From Nematostella vectensis (lineage: Eukaryota; Cnidaria; Anthozoa; Actiniaria; Edwardsiidae): a DNA stretch of 64,000 bases. The position numbers were made by a program, and so were the translations under genes. Positions 33,353 through 46,690 of this stretch are shown here, in pieces; within the stretch, counting starts at the first letter, position 1; each line of letters begins with the position of its first letter. The DNA lies in assembly GCF_932526225.1 (NCBI RefSeq), contig NC_064040.1, forward strand, positions 2,239,501-2,303,500. Direction: 5' to 3'. The notes under the pieces were generated by a model. The model saw only the letters and a program-made list of their open reading frames with translations, was not told where the DNA came from and ran no database searches.

Positions 33353-36300
33353 ACTCGCTTCTAATGGAGGTTCTAGCATTGATTATTGTGACTGATTGCT
33401 GTAAAATGGGACCTGACGGAGCGCAATAAAGGTATCCATTGGTGACTTGATCTGTGTTTGCTTGTCTCTATTTGTAGTTCGGAATTTTGTGTCTTTTTTG
33501 GTAAGGAATGTTTCTAAGTTTAAGCATTTTATTACGAATTGGTCAGCAATTAAGGTTGATATTTTGACAAAAGAGTCGATTCTATTACATTGCTAAGATG
33601 GGCTTTTGAAGGTCGTCTATGCCTTGGATGAATCTATGAGTATCCGGGTCTGGTGATGTTTAGTTTGCATTTTTGACGTTTTGGAGTTGGGCCTATATTT
33701 TACAGGCGTCTCAGGGTGTTATGGCAATGAAAGACTTAAAGGGACAGCGTCATGGTACTGCGCATGTCAGTGTTTATTGTAGGCTTTTAATCGCCTACAA
33801 ATAGTTGAACTTTTTAAAAGCTGTCAATACCTTGTTAAAATAATATGCAATATTTTATTGAATGCAATATTTTATAGAAACTACGTTTATTGACAGTTTG
33901 TGGTCATTTTCTTTGAATTTAAGTCCCCCACATGTACCAAAAGCTCATAAGTCAGTATTAGAGTTTACTAAATTTCATTGTGTCAGGGTCAGAGAGCTAT
34001 TGAAAGCACTTACCATGGCACTGCCCCTTTGAATAGCTGTAAAAAAAAAAAAAAGGGAAGAGAAAATAGCTGGATGGGGTCTCTGTTGGTTTTGTTTTAG
34101 TTTTAGTTTTCTTTTATTATAATTTTTTCTGGGGTGGGGGAAGGGGGAATTCAGCTTAAAATTGCCTGTGGTCAATTCAACCAACTAAGCAACTAGTACA
34201 AAAGATGTTGGTTTTGCAGTCTTTTATTCAATACTTTCAAGGTTATCATGCAATTCTGTAGTTTGACTGGAAATATATACTTTTTTTCTATTCATTTACA
34301 GTTCTATATGTACAGTGTGACCATAGTCATGATTACAATTATTTATAATAATTTTTACCCACTAACAGAAACCAACTTGACTGCAAAAAACTCACTGTAA
34401 AGCATAAGATATTAGGCATTTCTTTCATGTGGCTGTGAGGTTGACCTGTCAACATCTACAGGGGCCACACTCAACTCGGAATCATAGGGGTCCATAAAAG
34501 CAAGGTGTCGCAGAACCTTTTCCTGCCTTCCTTACTCTCCTTCACCAGGAACACCTGTGCAGCCGACACCCTTAGGTGGATGGGGTGCACAGGTGCTTTG
34601 GGTGTGGCCCTGAAGATGGCACAGTGACCACAAGATGTACCAGAATGAAATTGTATATACTGTAAAAACATGTGAGTAGAAAACAGTCAATAGCCATGGA
34701 GTTTTCAGTGTGTTGTACATGTTATACATGTTTTAGGATTTACCTAATTACTTACAGTATTTTTTTATATAGAATTTTTTACTTGTATAATTTAGATGAG
34801 TAATACATACTTTTTATAGTATGTTGTAGAACTCGTCTCGTTCCTCCTAAATAACAATCAAAATTATGTTTGTTATTATCTTCGTGCAAAGGAACCTACA
34901 GTAGTTTTTTAATCAGATAATTGTTTTTCCTTCAACACTCCCCTGTTATTTCAACAGCTCTCCCTTGAGTTTGCTTGTCTTAGAAATAGACCTTGTTTGA
35001 TAAACAAAGACATGTTACCCACTTATTCAATAATAGGTAACAACTGCAATATTGTACTGTATGAAAAGAGTGCCCCTCCCCCTTCTAATGTTGACATCAG
35101 TAAATCTAGCAAGCTCATTTTGCTAGATGTATGATGTATACCAGGCTTGTATCCTCCAGGTCCATTTCCATACTCCGTGAAGACTTCTGAAACCATCTTG
35201 GATGCCATTACGGAATTGACCCGGAGACCCGGAGAAAAATTCACGAGGGGGAGGGCCAGTCAACACTCCTCTCCCCAAAGTCAGACGGTTGTTTGGATGG
35301 TCTGTTTTTTTTTTTTTTTTTTCTTATTTTTCCGAAAACTACGCAGGAGTGAGAGGGGTTAAGCACTACGAAAAAAAAAATTGAATAGAAAAAAAAAAAA
35401 AAAAAGAAAAAGAAAAAAGGCCATTGGCATAGGATCGAACCCGACCTGAAAAACAAAACGGAAACCATACATACGGATTACCCAATCGGTATGGCAGCAC
35501 AAGGCTTTTACGGAAGGCTGTAAAGAACCCGAAGGCCCCAAGCACCGATATTTCCGGCGAATATGCTGTACAACACTCTTGCAAGGTATTCCGACCCGCG
35601 CATTAATGGGGAGGACAATAACCAGGATCCCAGGCCTGTAATACGGTTACGCCACGCACAGCTCGCTGAGATAGAGGATGAAAAAAATACAGGTCTATTT
35701 GGGCGTCTTGAGTCCCTTGGGGGCTCGCTATGTCGGCGCGTGGCATCGTAACGCACGGGCGCATTGTCTTTTATCGTGTACAGGACATCAAACAAGCGAA
35801 GAAAGAAAAACGTTTTTTTTTTTGGGAACCGTTTTTTTATATCATGCAAAAAGCGAAAATAAATAGAAATAAATAAAGTGCGATTTGGCGATTCTGTTTT
35901 TCTTTGTAGAGCTTATTAAGCTATTCACCGGCCTAAATATTCATAAAAGAAAATAAAAAATGCAATGAAGGACGTAAGGGGGAGAGGTTTGTAAAACCGC
36001 ATAGAATATCGACAAAATCCGCAATACTGTCTACGCTGACTAAGTATAGCTGTATTTCACTTTAACCCTTTCACTCCTGGGTACTTTTGAGCAACATTGT
36101 AAGAAAAACAGACTGAAAACAGAAACCTCCCCCCCTATTTCAAGTCCAACACTACCAGTTAAGCTAAGCTACCGCTGACCCAAGACGGTATGCCTTGAAG
36201 TTTCCAACAATGTACTGCGGTGCCTTTTCTTTGTAGCGACGGCACTGCTACAGCCTGTTGCTTACAACAGTTTTGCTTGTAATTTGCTTAAAAATTACAG

Positions 36301-36688
36301 CTTTTTCACATCTGGAGAGTGCCTTAGGACATCATGAAGTTTTTTTGGGCATAATTAATGCTGTGCTTATGGATGTTTGCACGCTGAGGTTGATTCAATG
36401 GGATAATTCCTTGTCTGGGCTTCACCAAGTGAGGAAGGAATTTTCTGGTGAATGGCCTCATAACTCTCCAATGTGGGCCATCTTTGCTACCCAACCTTAT
36501 TCAAAAATTGTTTTCAGGCTTATTCTGGGTTCCTTGGACCTGGAAATGTTTTGTTTGGCTTCGGGGCAAAGAGACTTAAAAAAAAAACTGTTATGATTCT
36601 GGGGGAGGAGATTGCCCGCCTGTCTGTCAAGGTGTTTCCAAGACTCCCATGATGCAGTGCAGGCATGCAAAATAGGCTAACAATGGTG
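33353..36688 (+). repeat. Monomer 11, haplotype H2
   Basis: 3336 bp. TTTGAA with A14; H2 markers with T18 and A17. C at 35997 (T elsewhere) is shared only with monomer 12. Large inverted-repeat element 35300-36113; candidate plus exons 36237-36428 and 36518-36631. Confidence 0.97.
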
Positions 36689-39600
36689 ACTCGCTTCTAA
36701 TGGAGGTTCTAGCATTGATTATTGTGACTGATTGCTGTAAAATGGGACCTGACGGAGCGCAATAAAGGTATCCATTGGTGACTTGATCTGTGTTTGCTTG
36801 TCTCTATTTGTAGTTCGGAATTTTGTGTCTTTTTTGGTAAGGAATGTTTCTAAGTTTAAGCATTTTATTACGAATTGGTCAGCAATTAAGGTTGATATTT
36901 TGACAAAAGAGTCGATTCTATTACATTGCTAAGATGGGCTTTTGAAGGTCGTCTATGCCTTGGATGAATCTATGAGTATCCGGGTCTGGTGATGTTTAGT
37001 TTGCATTTTTGACGTTTTGGAGTTGGGCCTATATTTTACAGGCGTCTCAGGGTGTTATGGCAATGAAAGACTTAAAGGGACAGCGTCATGGTACTGCGCA
37101 TGTCAGTGTTTATTGTAGGCTTTTAATCGCCTACAAATAGTTGAACTTTTTAAAAGCTGTCAATACCTTGTTAAAATAATATGCAATATTTTATTGAATG
37201 CAATATTTTATAGAAACTACGTTTATTGACAGTTTGTGGTCATTTTCTTTGAATTTAAGTCCCCCACATGTACCAAAAGCTCATAAGTCAGTATTAGAGT
37301 TTACTAAATTTCATTGTGTCAGGGTCAGAGAGCTATTGAAAGCACTTACCATGGCACTGCCCCTTTGAATAGCTGTAAAAAAAAAAAAAAGGGAAGAGAA
37401 AATAGCTGGATGGGGTCTCTGTTGGTTTTGTTTTAGTTTTAGTTTTCTTTTATTATAATTTTTTCTGGGGTGGGGGAAGGGGGAATTCAGCTTAAAATTG
37501 CCTGTGGTCAATTCAACCAACTAAGCAACTAGTACAAAAGATGTTGGTTTTGCAGTCTTTTATTCAATACTTTCAAGGTTATCATGCAATTCTGTAGTTT
37601 GACTGGAAATATATACTTTTTTTCTATTCATTTACAGTTCTATATGTACAGTGTGACCATAGTCATGATTACAATTATTTATAATAATTTTTACCCACTA
37701 ACAGAAACCAACTTGACTGCAAAAAACTCACTGTAAAGCATAAGATATTAGGCATTTCTTTCATGTGGCTGTGAGGTTGACCTGTCAACATCTACAGGGG
37801 CCACACTCAACTCGGAATCATAGGGGTCCATAAAAGCAAGGTGTCGCAGAACCTTTTCCTGCCTTCCTTACTCTCCTTCACCAGGAACACCTGTGCAGCC
37901 GACACCCTTAGGTGGATGGGGTGCACAGGTGCTTTGGGTGTGGCCCTGAAGATGGCACAGTGACCACAAGATGTACCAGAATGAAATTGTATATACTGTA
38001 AAAACATGTGAGTAGAAAACAGTCAATAGCCATGGAGTTTTCAGTGTGTTGTACATGTTATACATGTTTTAGGATTTACCTAATTACTTACATTATTTTT
38101 TTATATAGAATTTTTTACTTGTATAATTTAGATGAGTAATACATACTTTTTATAGTATGTTGTAGAACTCGTCTCGTTCCTCCTAAATAACAATCAAAAT
38201 TATGTTTGTTATTATCTTCGTGCAAAGGAACCTACAGTAGTTTTTTAATCAGATAATTGTTTTTCCTTCAACACTCCCCTGTTATTTCAACAGCTCTCCC
38301 TTGAGTTTGCTTGTCTTAGAAATAGACCTTGTTTGATAAACAAAGACATGTTACCCACTTATTCAATAATAGGTAACAACTGCAATATTGTACTGTATGA
38401 AAAGAGTGCCCCTCCCCCTTCTAATGTTGACATCAGTAAATCTAGCAAGCTCATTTTGCTAGATGTATGATGTATACCAGGCTTGTATCCTCCAGGTCCA
38501 TTTCCATACTCCGTGAAGACTTCTGAAACCATCTTGGATGCCATTACGGAATTGACCCGGAGACCCGGAGAAAAATTCACGAGGGGGAGGGCCAGTCAAC
38601 ACTCCTCTCCCCAAAGTCAGACGGTTGTTTGGATGGTCTGTTTTTTTTTTTTTTTTTCTTATTTTTCCGAAAACTACGCAGGAGTGAGAGGGGTTAAGCA
38701 CTACGAAAAAAAAAATTGAATAGAAAAAAAAAAAAAAAAGAAAAAGAAAAAAGGCCATTGGCATAGGATCGAACCCGACCTGAAAAACAAAACGGAAACC
38801 ATACATACGGATTACCCAATCGGTATGGCAGCACAAGGCTTTTACGGAAGGCTGTAAAGAACCCGAAGGCCCCAAGCACCGATATTTCCGGCGAATATGC
38901 TGTACAACACTCTTGCAAGGTATTCCGACCCGCGCATTAATGGGGAGGACAATAACCAGGATCCCAGGCCTGTAATACGGTTACGCCACGCACAGCTCGC
39001 TGAGATAGAGGATGAAAAAAATACAGGTCTATTTGGGCGTCTTGAGTCCCTTGGGGGCTCGCTATGTCGGCGCGTGGCATCGTAACGCACGGGCGCATTG
39101 TCTTTTATCGTGTACAGGACATCAAACAAGCGAAGAAAGAAAAACGTTTTTTTTTTTGGGAACCGTTTTTTTATATCATGCAAAAAGCGAAAATAAATAG
39201 AAATAAATAAAGTGCGATTTGGCGATTCTGTTTTTCTTTGTAGAGCTTATTAAGCTATTCACCGGCCTAAATATTCATAAAAGAAAATAAAAAATGCAAT
39301 GAAGGACGTAAGGGGGAGAGGTTTGTAAAACCGCATAGAATATCGACAAAATCCGCAATACTGTCTACGCTGACTAAGTATAGCTGTATTTCACTTTAAC
39401 CCTTTCACTCCTGGGTACTTTTGAGCAACATTGTAAGAAAAACAGACTGAAAACAGAAACCTCCCCCCCTATTTCAAGTCCAACACTACCAGTTAAGCTA
39501 AGCTACCGCTGACCCAAGACGGTATGCCTTGAAGTTTCCAACAATGTACTGCGGTGCCTTTTCTTTGTAGCGACGGCACTGCTACAGCCTGTTGCTTACA

Positions 39601-40022
39601 ACAGTTTTGCTTGTAATTTGCTTAAAAATTACAGCTTTTTCACATCTGGAGAGTGCCTTAGGACATCATGAAGTTTTTTTGGGCATAATTAATGCTGTGC
39701 TTATGGATGTTTGCACGCTGAGGTTGATTCAATGGGATAATTCCTTGTCTGGGCTTCACCAAGTGAGGAAGGAATTTTCTGGTGAATGGCCTCATAACTC
39801 TCCAATGTGGGCCATCTTTGCTACCCAACCTTATTCAAAAATTGTTTTCAGGCTTATTCTGGGTTCCTTGGACCTGGAAATGTTTTGTTTGGCTTCGGGG
39901 CAAAGAGACTTAAAAAAAAAACTGTTATGATTCTGGGGGAGGAGATTGCCCGCCTGTCTGTCAAGGTGTTTCCAAGACTCCCATGATGCAGTGCAGGCAT
40001 GCAAAATAGGCTAACAATGGTG
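36689..40022 (+). repeat. Monomer 12, haplotype H2, local lineage
   Basis: 3334 bp. TTTGAA with A14; H2 with T17, shared only with monomers 13 and 14. T at 38093 (G elsewhere) is also shared with 13 and 14. C at 39331 is shared with monomer 11. It therefore joins two overlapping groups of local variants. Large inverted-repeat element 38636-39447; candidate plus exons 39571-39762 and 39852-39965. Confidence 0.97.
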
Positions 40023-43000
40023 ACTCGCTTCTAATGGAGGTTCTAGCATTGATTATTGTGACTGATTGCTGTAAAATGGGACCTGACGGAGCGCAATAAA
40101 GGTATCCATTGGTGACTTGATCTGTGTTTGCTTGTCTCTATTTGTAGTTCGGAATTTTGTGTCTTTTTTGGTAAGGAATGTTTCTAAGTTTAAGCATTTT
40201 ATTACGAATTGGTCAGCAATTAAGGTTGATATTTTGACAAAAGAGTCGATTCTATTACATTGCTAAGATGGGCTTTTGAAGGTCGTCTATGCCTTGGATG
40301 AATCTATGAGTATCCGGGTCTGGTGATGTTTAGTTTGCATTTTTGACGTTTTGGAGTTGGGCCTATATTTTACAGGCGTCTCAGGGTGTTATGGCAATGA
40401 AAGACTTAAAGGGACAGCGTCATGGTACTGCGCATGTCAGTGTTTATTGTAGGCTTTTAATCGCCTACAAATAGTTGAACTTTTTAAAAGCTGTCAATAC
40501 CTTGTTAAAATAATATGCAATATTTTATTGAATGCAATATTTTATAGAAACTACGTTTATTGACAGTTTGTGGTCATTTTCTTTGAATTTAAGTCCCCCA
40601 CATGTACCAAAAGCTCATAAGTCAGTATTAGAGTTTACTAAATTTCATTGTGTCAGGGTCAGAGAGCTATTGAAAGCACTTACCATGGCACTGCCCCTTT
40701 GAATAGCTGTAAAAAAAAAAAAAAGGGAAGAGAAAATAGCTGGATGGGGTCTCTGTTGGTTTTGTTTTAGTTTTAGTTTTCTTTTATTATAATTTTTTCT
40801 GGGGTGGGGGAAGGGGGAATTCAGCTTAAAATTGCCTGTGGTCAATTCAACCAACTAAGCAACTAGTACAAAAGATGTTGGTTTTGCAGTCTTTTATTCA
40901 ATACTTTCAAGGTTATCATGCAATTCTGTAGTTTGACTGGAAATATATACTTTTTTTCTATTCATTTACAGTTCTATATGTACAGTGTGACCATAGTCAT
41001 GATTACAATTATTTATAATAATTTTTACCCACTAACAGAAACCAACTTGACTGCAAAAAACTCACTGTAAAGCATAAGATATTAGGCATTTCTTTCATGT
41101 GGCTGTGAGGTTGACCTGTCAACATCTACAGGGGCCACACTCAACTCGGAATCATAGGGGTCCATAAAAGCAAGGTGTCGCAGAACCTTTTCCTGCCTTC
41201 CTTACTCTCCTTCACCAGGAACACCTGTGCAGCCGACACCCTTAGGTGGATGGGGTGCACAGGTGCTTTGGGTGTGGCCCTGAAGATGGCACAGTGACCA
41301 CAAGATGTACCAGAATGAAATTGTATATACTGTAAAAACATGTGAGTAGAAAACAGTCAATAGCCATGGAGTTTTCGGTGTGTTGTACATGTTATACATG
41401 TTTTAGGATTTACCTAATTACTTACATTATTTTTTTATATAGAATTTTTTACTTGTATAATTTAGATGAGTAATACATACTTTTTATAGTATGTTGTAGA
41501 ACTCGTCTCGTTCCTCCTAAATAACAATCAAAATTATGTTTGTTATTATCTTCGTGCAAAGGAACCTACAGTAGTTTTTTAATCAGATAATTGTTTTTCC
41601 TTCAACACTCCCCTGTTATTTCAACAGCTCTCCCTTGAGTTTGCTTGTCTTAGAAATAGACCTTGTTTGATAAACAAAGACATGTTACCCACTTATTCAA
41701 TAATAGGTAACAACTGCAATATTGTACTGTATGAAAAGAGTGCCCCTCCCCCTTCTAATGTTGACATCAGTAAATCTAGCAAGCTCATTTTGCTAGATGT
41801 ATGATGTATACCAGGCTTGTATCCTCCAGGTCCATTTCCATACTCCGTGAAGACTTCTGAAACCATCTTGGATGCCATTACGGAATTGACCCGGAGACCC
41901 GGAGAAAAATTCACGAGGGGGAGGGCCAGTCAACACTCCTCTCCCCAAAGTCAGACGGTTGTTTGGATGGTCTGTTTTTTTTTTTTTTTTTCTTATTTTT
42001 CCGAAAACTACGCAGGAGTGAGAGGGGTTAAGCACTACGAAAAAAAAAATTGAATAGAAAAAAAAAAAAAAAAGAAAAAGAAAAAAGGCCATTGGCATAG
42101 GATCGAACCCGACCTGAAAAACAAAACGGAAACCATACATACGGATTACCCAATCGGTATGGCAGCACAAGGCTTTTACGGAAGGCTGTAAAGAACCCGA
42201 AGGCCCCAAGCACCGATATTTCCGGCGAATATGCTGTACAACACTCTTGCAAGGTATTCCGACCCGCGCATTAATGGGGAGGACAATAACCAGGATCCCA
42301 GGCCTGTAATACGGTTACGCCACGCACAGCTCGCTGAGATAGAGGATGAAAAAAATACAGGTCTATTTGGGCGTCTTGAGTCCCTTGGGGGCTCGCTATG
42401 TCGGCGCGTGGCATCGTAACGCACGGGCGCATTGTCTTTTATCGTGTACAGGACATCAAACAAGCGAAGAAAGAAAAACGTTTTTTTTTTTGGGAACCGT
42501 TTTTTTATATCATGCAAAAAGCGAAAATAAATAGAAATAAATAAAGTGCGATTTGGCGATTCTGTTTTTCTTTGTAGAGCTTATTAAGCTATTCACCGGC
42601 CTAAATATTCATAAAAGAAAATAAAAAATGCAATGAAGGACGTAAGGGGGAGAGGTTTGTAAAATCGCATAGAATATCGACAAAATCCGCAATACTGTCT
42701 ACGCTGACTAAGTATAGCTGTATTTCACTTTAACCCTTTCACTCCTGGGTACTTTTGAGCAACATTGTAAGAAAAACAGACTGAAAACAGAAACCTCCCC
42801 CCCTATTTCAAGTCCAACACTACCAGTTAAGCTAAGCTACCGCTGACCCAAGACGGTATGCCTTGAAGTTTCCAACAATGTACTGCGGTGCCTTTTCTTT
42901 GTAGCGACGGCACTGCTACAGCCTGTTGCTTACAACAGTTTTGCTTGTAATTTGCTTAAAAATTACAGCTTTTTCACATCTGGAGAGTGCCTTAGGACAT

Positions 43001-43356
43001 CATGAAGTTTTTTTGGGCATAATTAATGCTGTGCTTATGGATGTTTGCACGCTGAGGTTGATTCAATGGGATAATTCCTTGTCTGGGCTTCACCAAGTGA
43101 GGAAGGAATTTTCTGGTGAATGGCCTCATAACTCTCCAATGTGGGCCATCTTTGCTACCCAACCTTATTCAAAAATTGTTTTCAGGCTTATTCTGGGTTC
43201 CTTGGACCTGGAAATGTTTTGTTTGGCTTCGGGGCAAAGAGACTTAAAAAAAAAACTGTTATGATTCTGGGGGAGGAGATTGCCCGCCTGTCTGTCAAGG
43301 TGTTTCCAAGACTCCCATGATGCAGTGCAGGCATGCAAAATAGGCTAACAATGGTG
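40023..43356 (+). repeat. Monomer 13, haplotype H2, local lineage
   Basis: 3334 bp. TTTGAA with A14; H2 with T17; T at 41427 shared with monomers 12 and 14; G at 41377 (A elsewhere) shared only with monomer 14. Large inverted-repeat element 41970-42781; candidate plus exons 42905-43096 and 43186-43299. Confidence 0.97.
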
Positions 43357-46300
43357 ACTCGCTTCTAATGGAGGTTCTAGCATTGATTATTGTGACTGAT
43401 TGCTGTAAAATGGGACCTGACGGAGCGCAATAAAGGTATCCATTGGTGACTTGATCTGTGTTTGCTTGTCTCTATTTGTAGTTCGGAATTTTGTGTCTTT
43501 TTTGGTAAGGAATGTTTCTAAGTTTAAGCATTTTATTACGAATTGGTCAGCAATTAAGGTTGATATTTTGACAAAAGAGTCGATTCTATTACATTGCTAA
43601 GATGGGCTTTTGAAGGTCGTCTATGCCTTGGATGAATCTATGAGTATCCGGGTCTGGTGATGTTTAGTTTGCATTTTTGACGTTTTGGAGTTGGGCCTAT
43701 ATTTTACAGGCGTCTCAGGGTGTTATGGCAATGAAAGACTTAAAGGGACAGCGTCATGGTACTGCGCATGTCAGTGTTTATTGTAGGCTTTTAATCGCCT
43801 ACAAATAGTTGAACTTTTTAAAAGCTGTCAATACCTTGTTAAAATAATATGCAATATTTTATTGAATGCAATATTTTATAGAAACTACGTTTATTGACAG
43901 TTTGTGGTCATTTTCTTTGAATTTAAGTCCCCCACATGTACCAAAAGCTCATAAGTCAGTATTAGAGTTTACTAAATTTCATTGTGTCAGGGTCAGAGAG
44001 CTATTGAAAGCACTTACCATGGCACTGCCCCTTTGAATAGCTGTAAAAAAAAAAAAAAGGGAAGAGAAAATAGCTGGATGGGGTCTCTGTTGGTTTTGTT
44101 TTAGTTTTAGTTTTCTTTTATTATAATTTTTTCTGGGGTGGGGGAAGGGGGAATTCAGCTTAAAATTGCCTGTGGTCAATTCAACCAACTAAGCAACTAG
44201 TACAAAAGATGTTGGTTTTGCAGTCTTTTATTCAATACTTTCAAGGTTATCATGCAATTCTGTAGTTTGACTGGAAATATATACTTTTTTTCTATTCATT
44301 TACAGTTCTATATGTACAGTGTGACCATAGTCATGATTACAATTATTTATAATAATTTTTACCCACTAACAGAAACCAACTTGACTGCAAAAAACTCACT
44401 GTAAAGCATAAGATATTAGGCATTTCTTTCATGTGGCTGTGAGGTTGACCTGTCAACATCTACAGGGGCCACACTCAACTCGGAATCATAGGGGTCCATA
44501 AAAGCAAGGTGTCGCAGAACCTTTTCCTGCCTTCCTTACTCTCCTTCACCAGGAACACCTGTGCAGCCGACACCCTTAGGTGGATGGGGTGCACAGGTGC
44601 TTTGGGTGTGGCCCTGAAGATGGCACAGTGACCACAAGATGTACCAGAATGAAATTGTATATACTGTAAAAACATGTGAGTAGAAAACAGTCAATAGCCA
44701 TGGAGTTTTCGGTGTGTTGTACATGTTATACATGTTTTAGGATTTACCTAATTACTTACATTATTTTTTTATATAGAATTTTTTACTTGTATAATTTAGA
44801 TGAGTAATACATACTTTTTATAGTATGTTGTAGAACTCGTCTCGTTCCTCCTAAATAACAATCAAAATTATGTTTGTTATTATCTTCGTGCAAAGGAACC
44901 TACAGTAGTTTTTTAATCAGATAATTGTTTTTCCTTCAACACTCCCCTGTTATTTCAACAGCTCTCCCTTGAGTTTGCTTGTCTTAGAAATAGACCTTGT
45001 TTGATAAACAAAGACATGTTACCCACTTATTCAATAATAGGTAACAACTGCAATATTGTACTGTATGAAAAGAGTGCCCCTCCCCCTTCTAATGTTGACA
45101 TCAGTAAATCTAGCAAGCTCATTTTGCTAGATGTATGATGTATACCAGGCTTGTATCCTCCAGGTCCATTTCCATACTCCGTGAAGACTTCTGAAACCAT
45201 CTTGGATGCCATTACGGAATTGACCCGGAGACCCGGAGAAAAATTCACGAGGGGGAGGGCCAGTCAACACTCCTCTCCCCAAAGTCAGACGGTTGTTTGG
45301 ATGGTCTGTTTTTTTTTTTTTTTTTCTTATTTTTCCGAAAACTACGCAGGAGTGAGAGGGGTTAAGCACTACGAAAAAAAAAATTGAATAGAAAAAAAAA
45401 AAAAAAAGAAAAAGAAAAAAGGCCATTGGCATAGGATCGAACCCGACCTGAAAAACAAAACGGAAACCATACATACGGATTACCCAATCGGTATGGCAGC
45501 ACAAGGCTTTTACGGAAGGCTGTAAAGAACCCGAAGGCCCCAAGCACCGATATTTCCGGCGAATATGCTGTACAACACTCTTGCAAGGTATTCCGACCCG
45601 CGCATTAATGGGGAGGACAATAACCAGGATCCCAGGCCTGTAATACGGTTACGCCACGCACAGCTCGCTGAGATAGAGGATGAAAAAAATACAGGTCTAT
45701 TTGGGCGTCTTGAGTCCCTTGGGGGCTCGCTATGTCGGCGCGTGGCATCGTAACGCACGGGCGCATTGTCTTTTATCGTGTACAGGACATCAAACAAGCG
45801 AAGAAAGAAAAACGTTTTTTTTTTTGGGAACCGTTTTTTTATATCATGCAAAAAGCGAAAATAAATAGAAATAAATAAAGTGCGATTTGGCGATTCTGTT
45901 TTTCTTTGTAGAGCTTATTAAGCTATTCACCGGCCTAAATATTCATAAAAGAAAATAAAAAATGCAATGAAGGACGTAAGGGGGAGAGGTTTGTAAAATC
46001 GCATAGAATATCGACAAAATCCGCAATACTGTCTACGCTGACTAAGTATAGCTGTATTTCACTTTAACCCTTTCACTCCTGGGTACTTTTGAGCAACATT
46101 GTAAGAAAAACAGACTGAAAACAGAAACCTCCCCCCCTATTTCAAGTCCAACACTACCAGTTAAGCTAAGCTACCGCTGACCCAAGACGGTATGCCTTGA
46201 AGTTTCCAACAATGTACTGCGGTGCCTTTTCTTTGTAGCGACGGCACTGCTACAGCCTGTTGCTTACAACAGTTTTGCTTGTAATTTGCTTAAAAATTAC

Positions 46301-46690
46301 AGCTTTTTCACATCTGGAGAGTGCCTTAGGACATCATGAAGTTTTTTTGGGCATAATTAATGCTGTGCTTATGGATGTTTGCACGCTGAGGTTGATTCAA
46401 TGGGATAATTCCTTGTCTGGGCTTCACCAAGTGAGGAAGGAATTTTCTGGTGAATGGCCTCATAACTCTCCAATGTGGGCCATCTTTGCTACCCAACCTT
46501 ATTCAAAAATTGTTTTCAGGCTTATTCTGGGTTCCTTGGACCTGGAAATGTTTTGTTTGGCTTCGGGGCAAAGAGACTTAAAAAAAAAACTGTTATGATT
46601 CTGGGGGAGGAGATTGCCCGCCTGTCTGTCAAGGTGTTTCCAAGACTCCCATGATGCAGTGCAGGCATGCAAAATAGGCTAACAATGGTG
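43357..46690 (+). repeat. Monomer 14, haplotype H2, local lineage
   Basis: 3334 bp. Matches monomer 13 at every marker scored: T17, T at 44761, G at 44711. This suggests a very recent single-unit duplication. Large inverted-repeat element 45304-46115; candidate plus exons 46239-46430 and 46520-46633. Confidence 0.97.
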
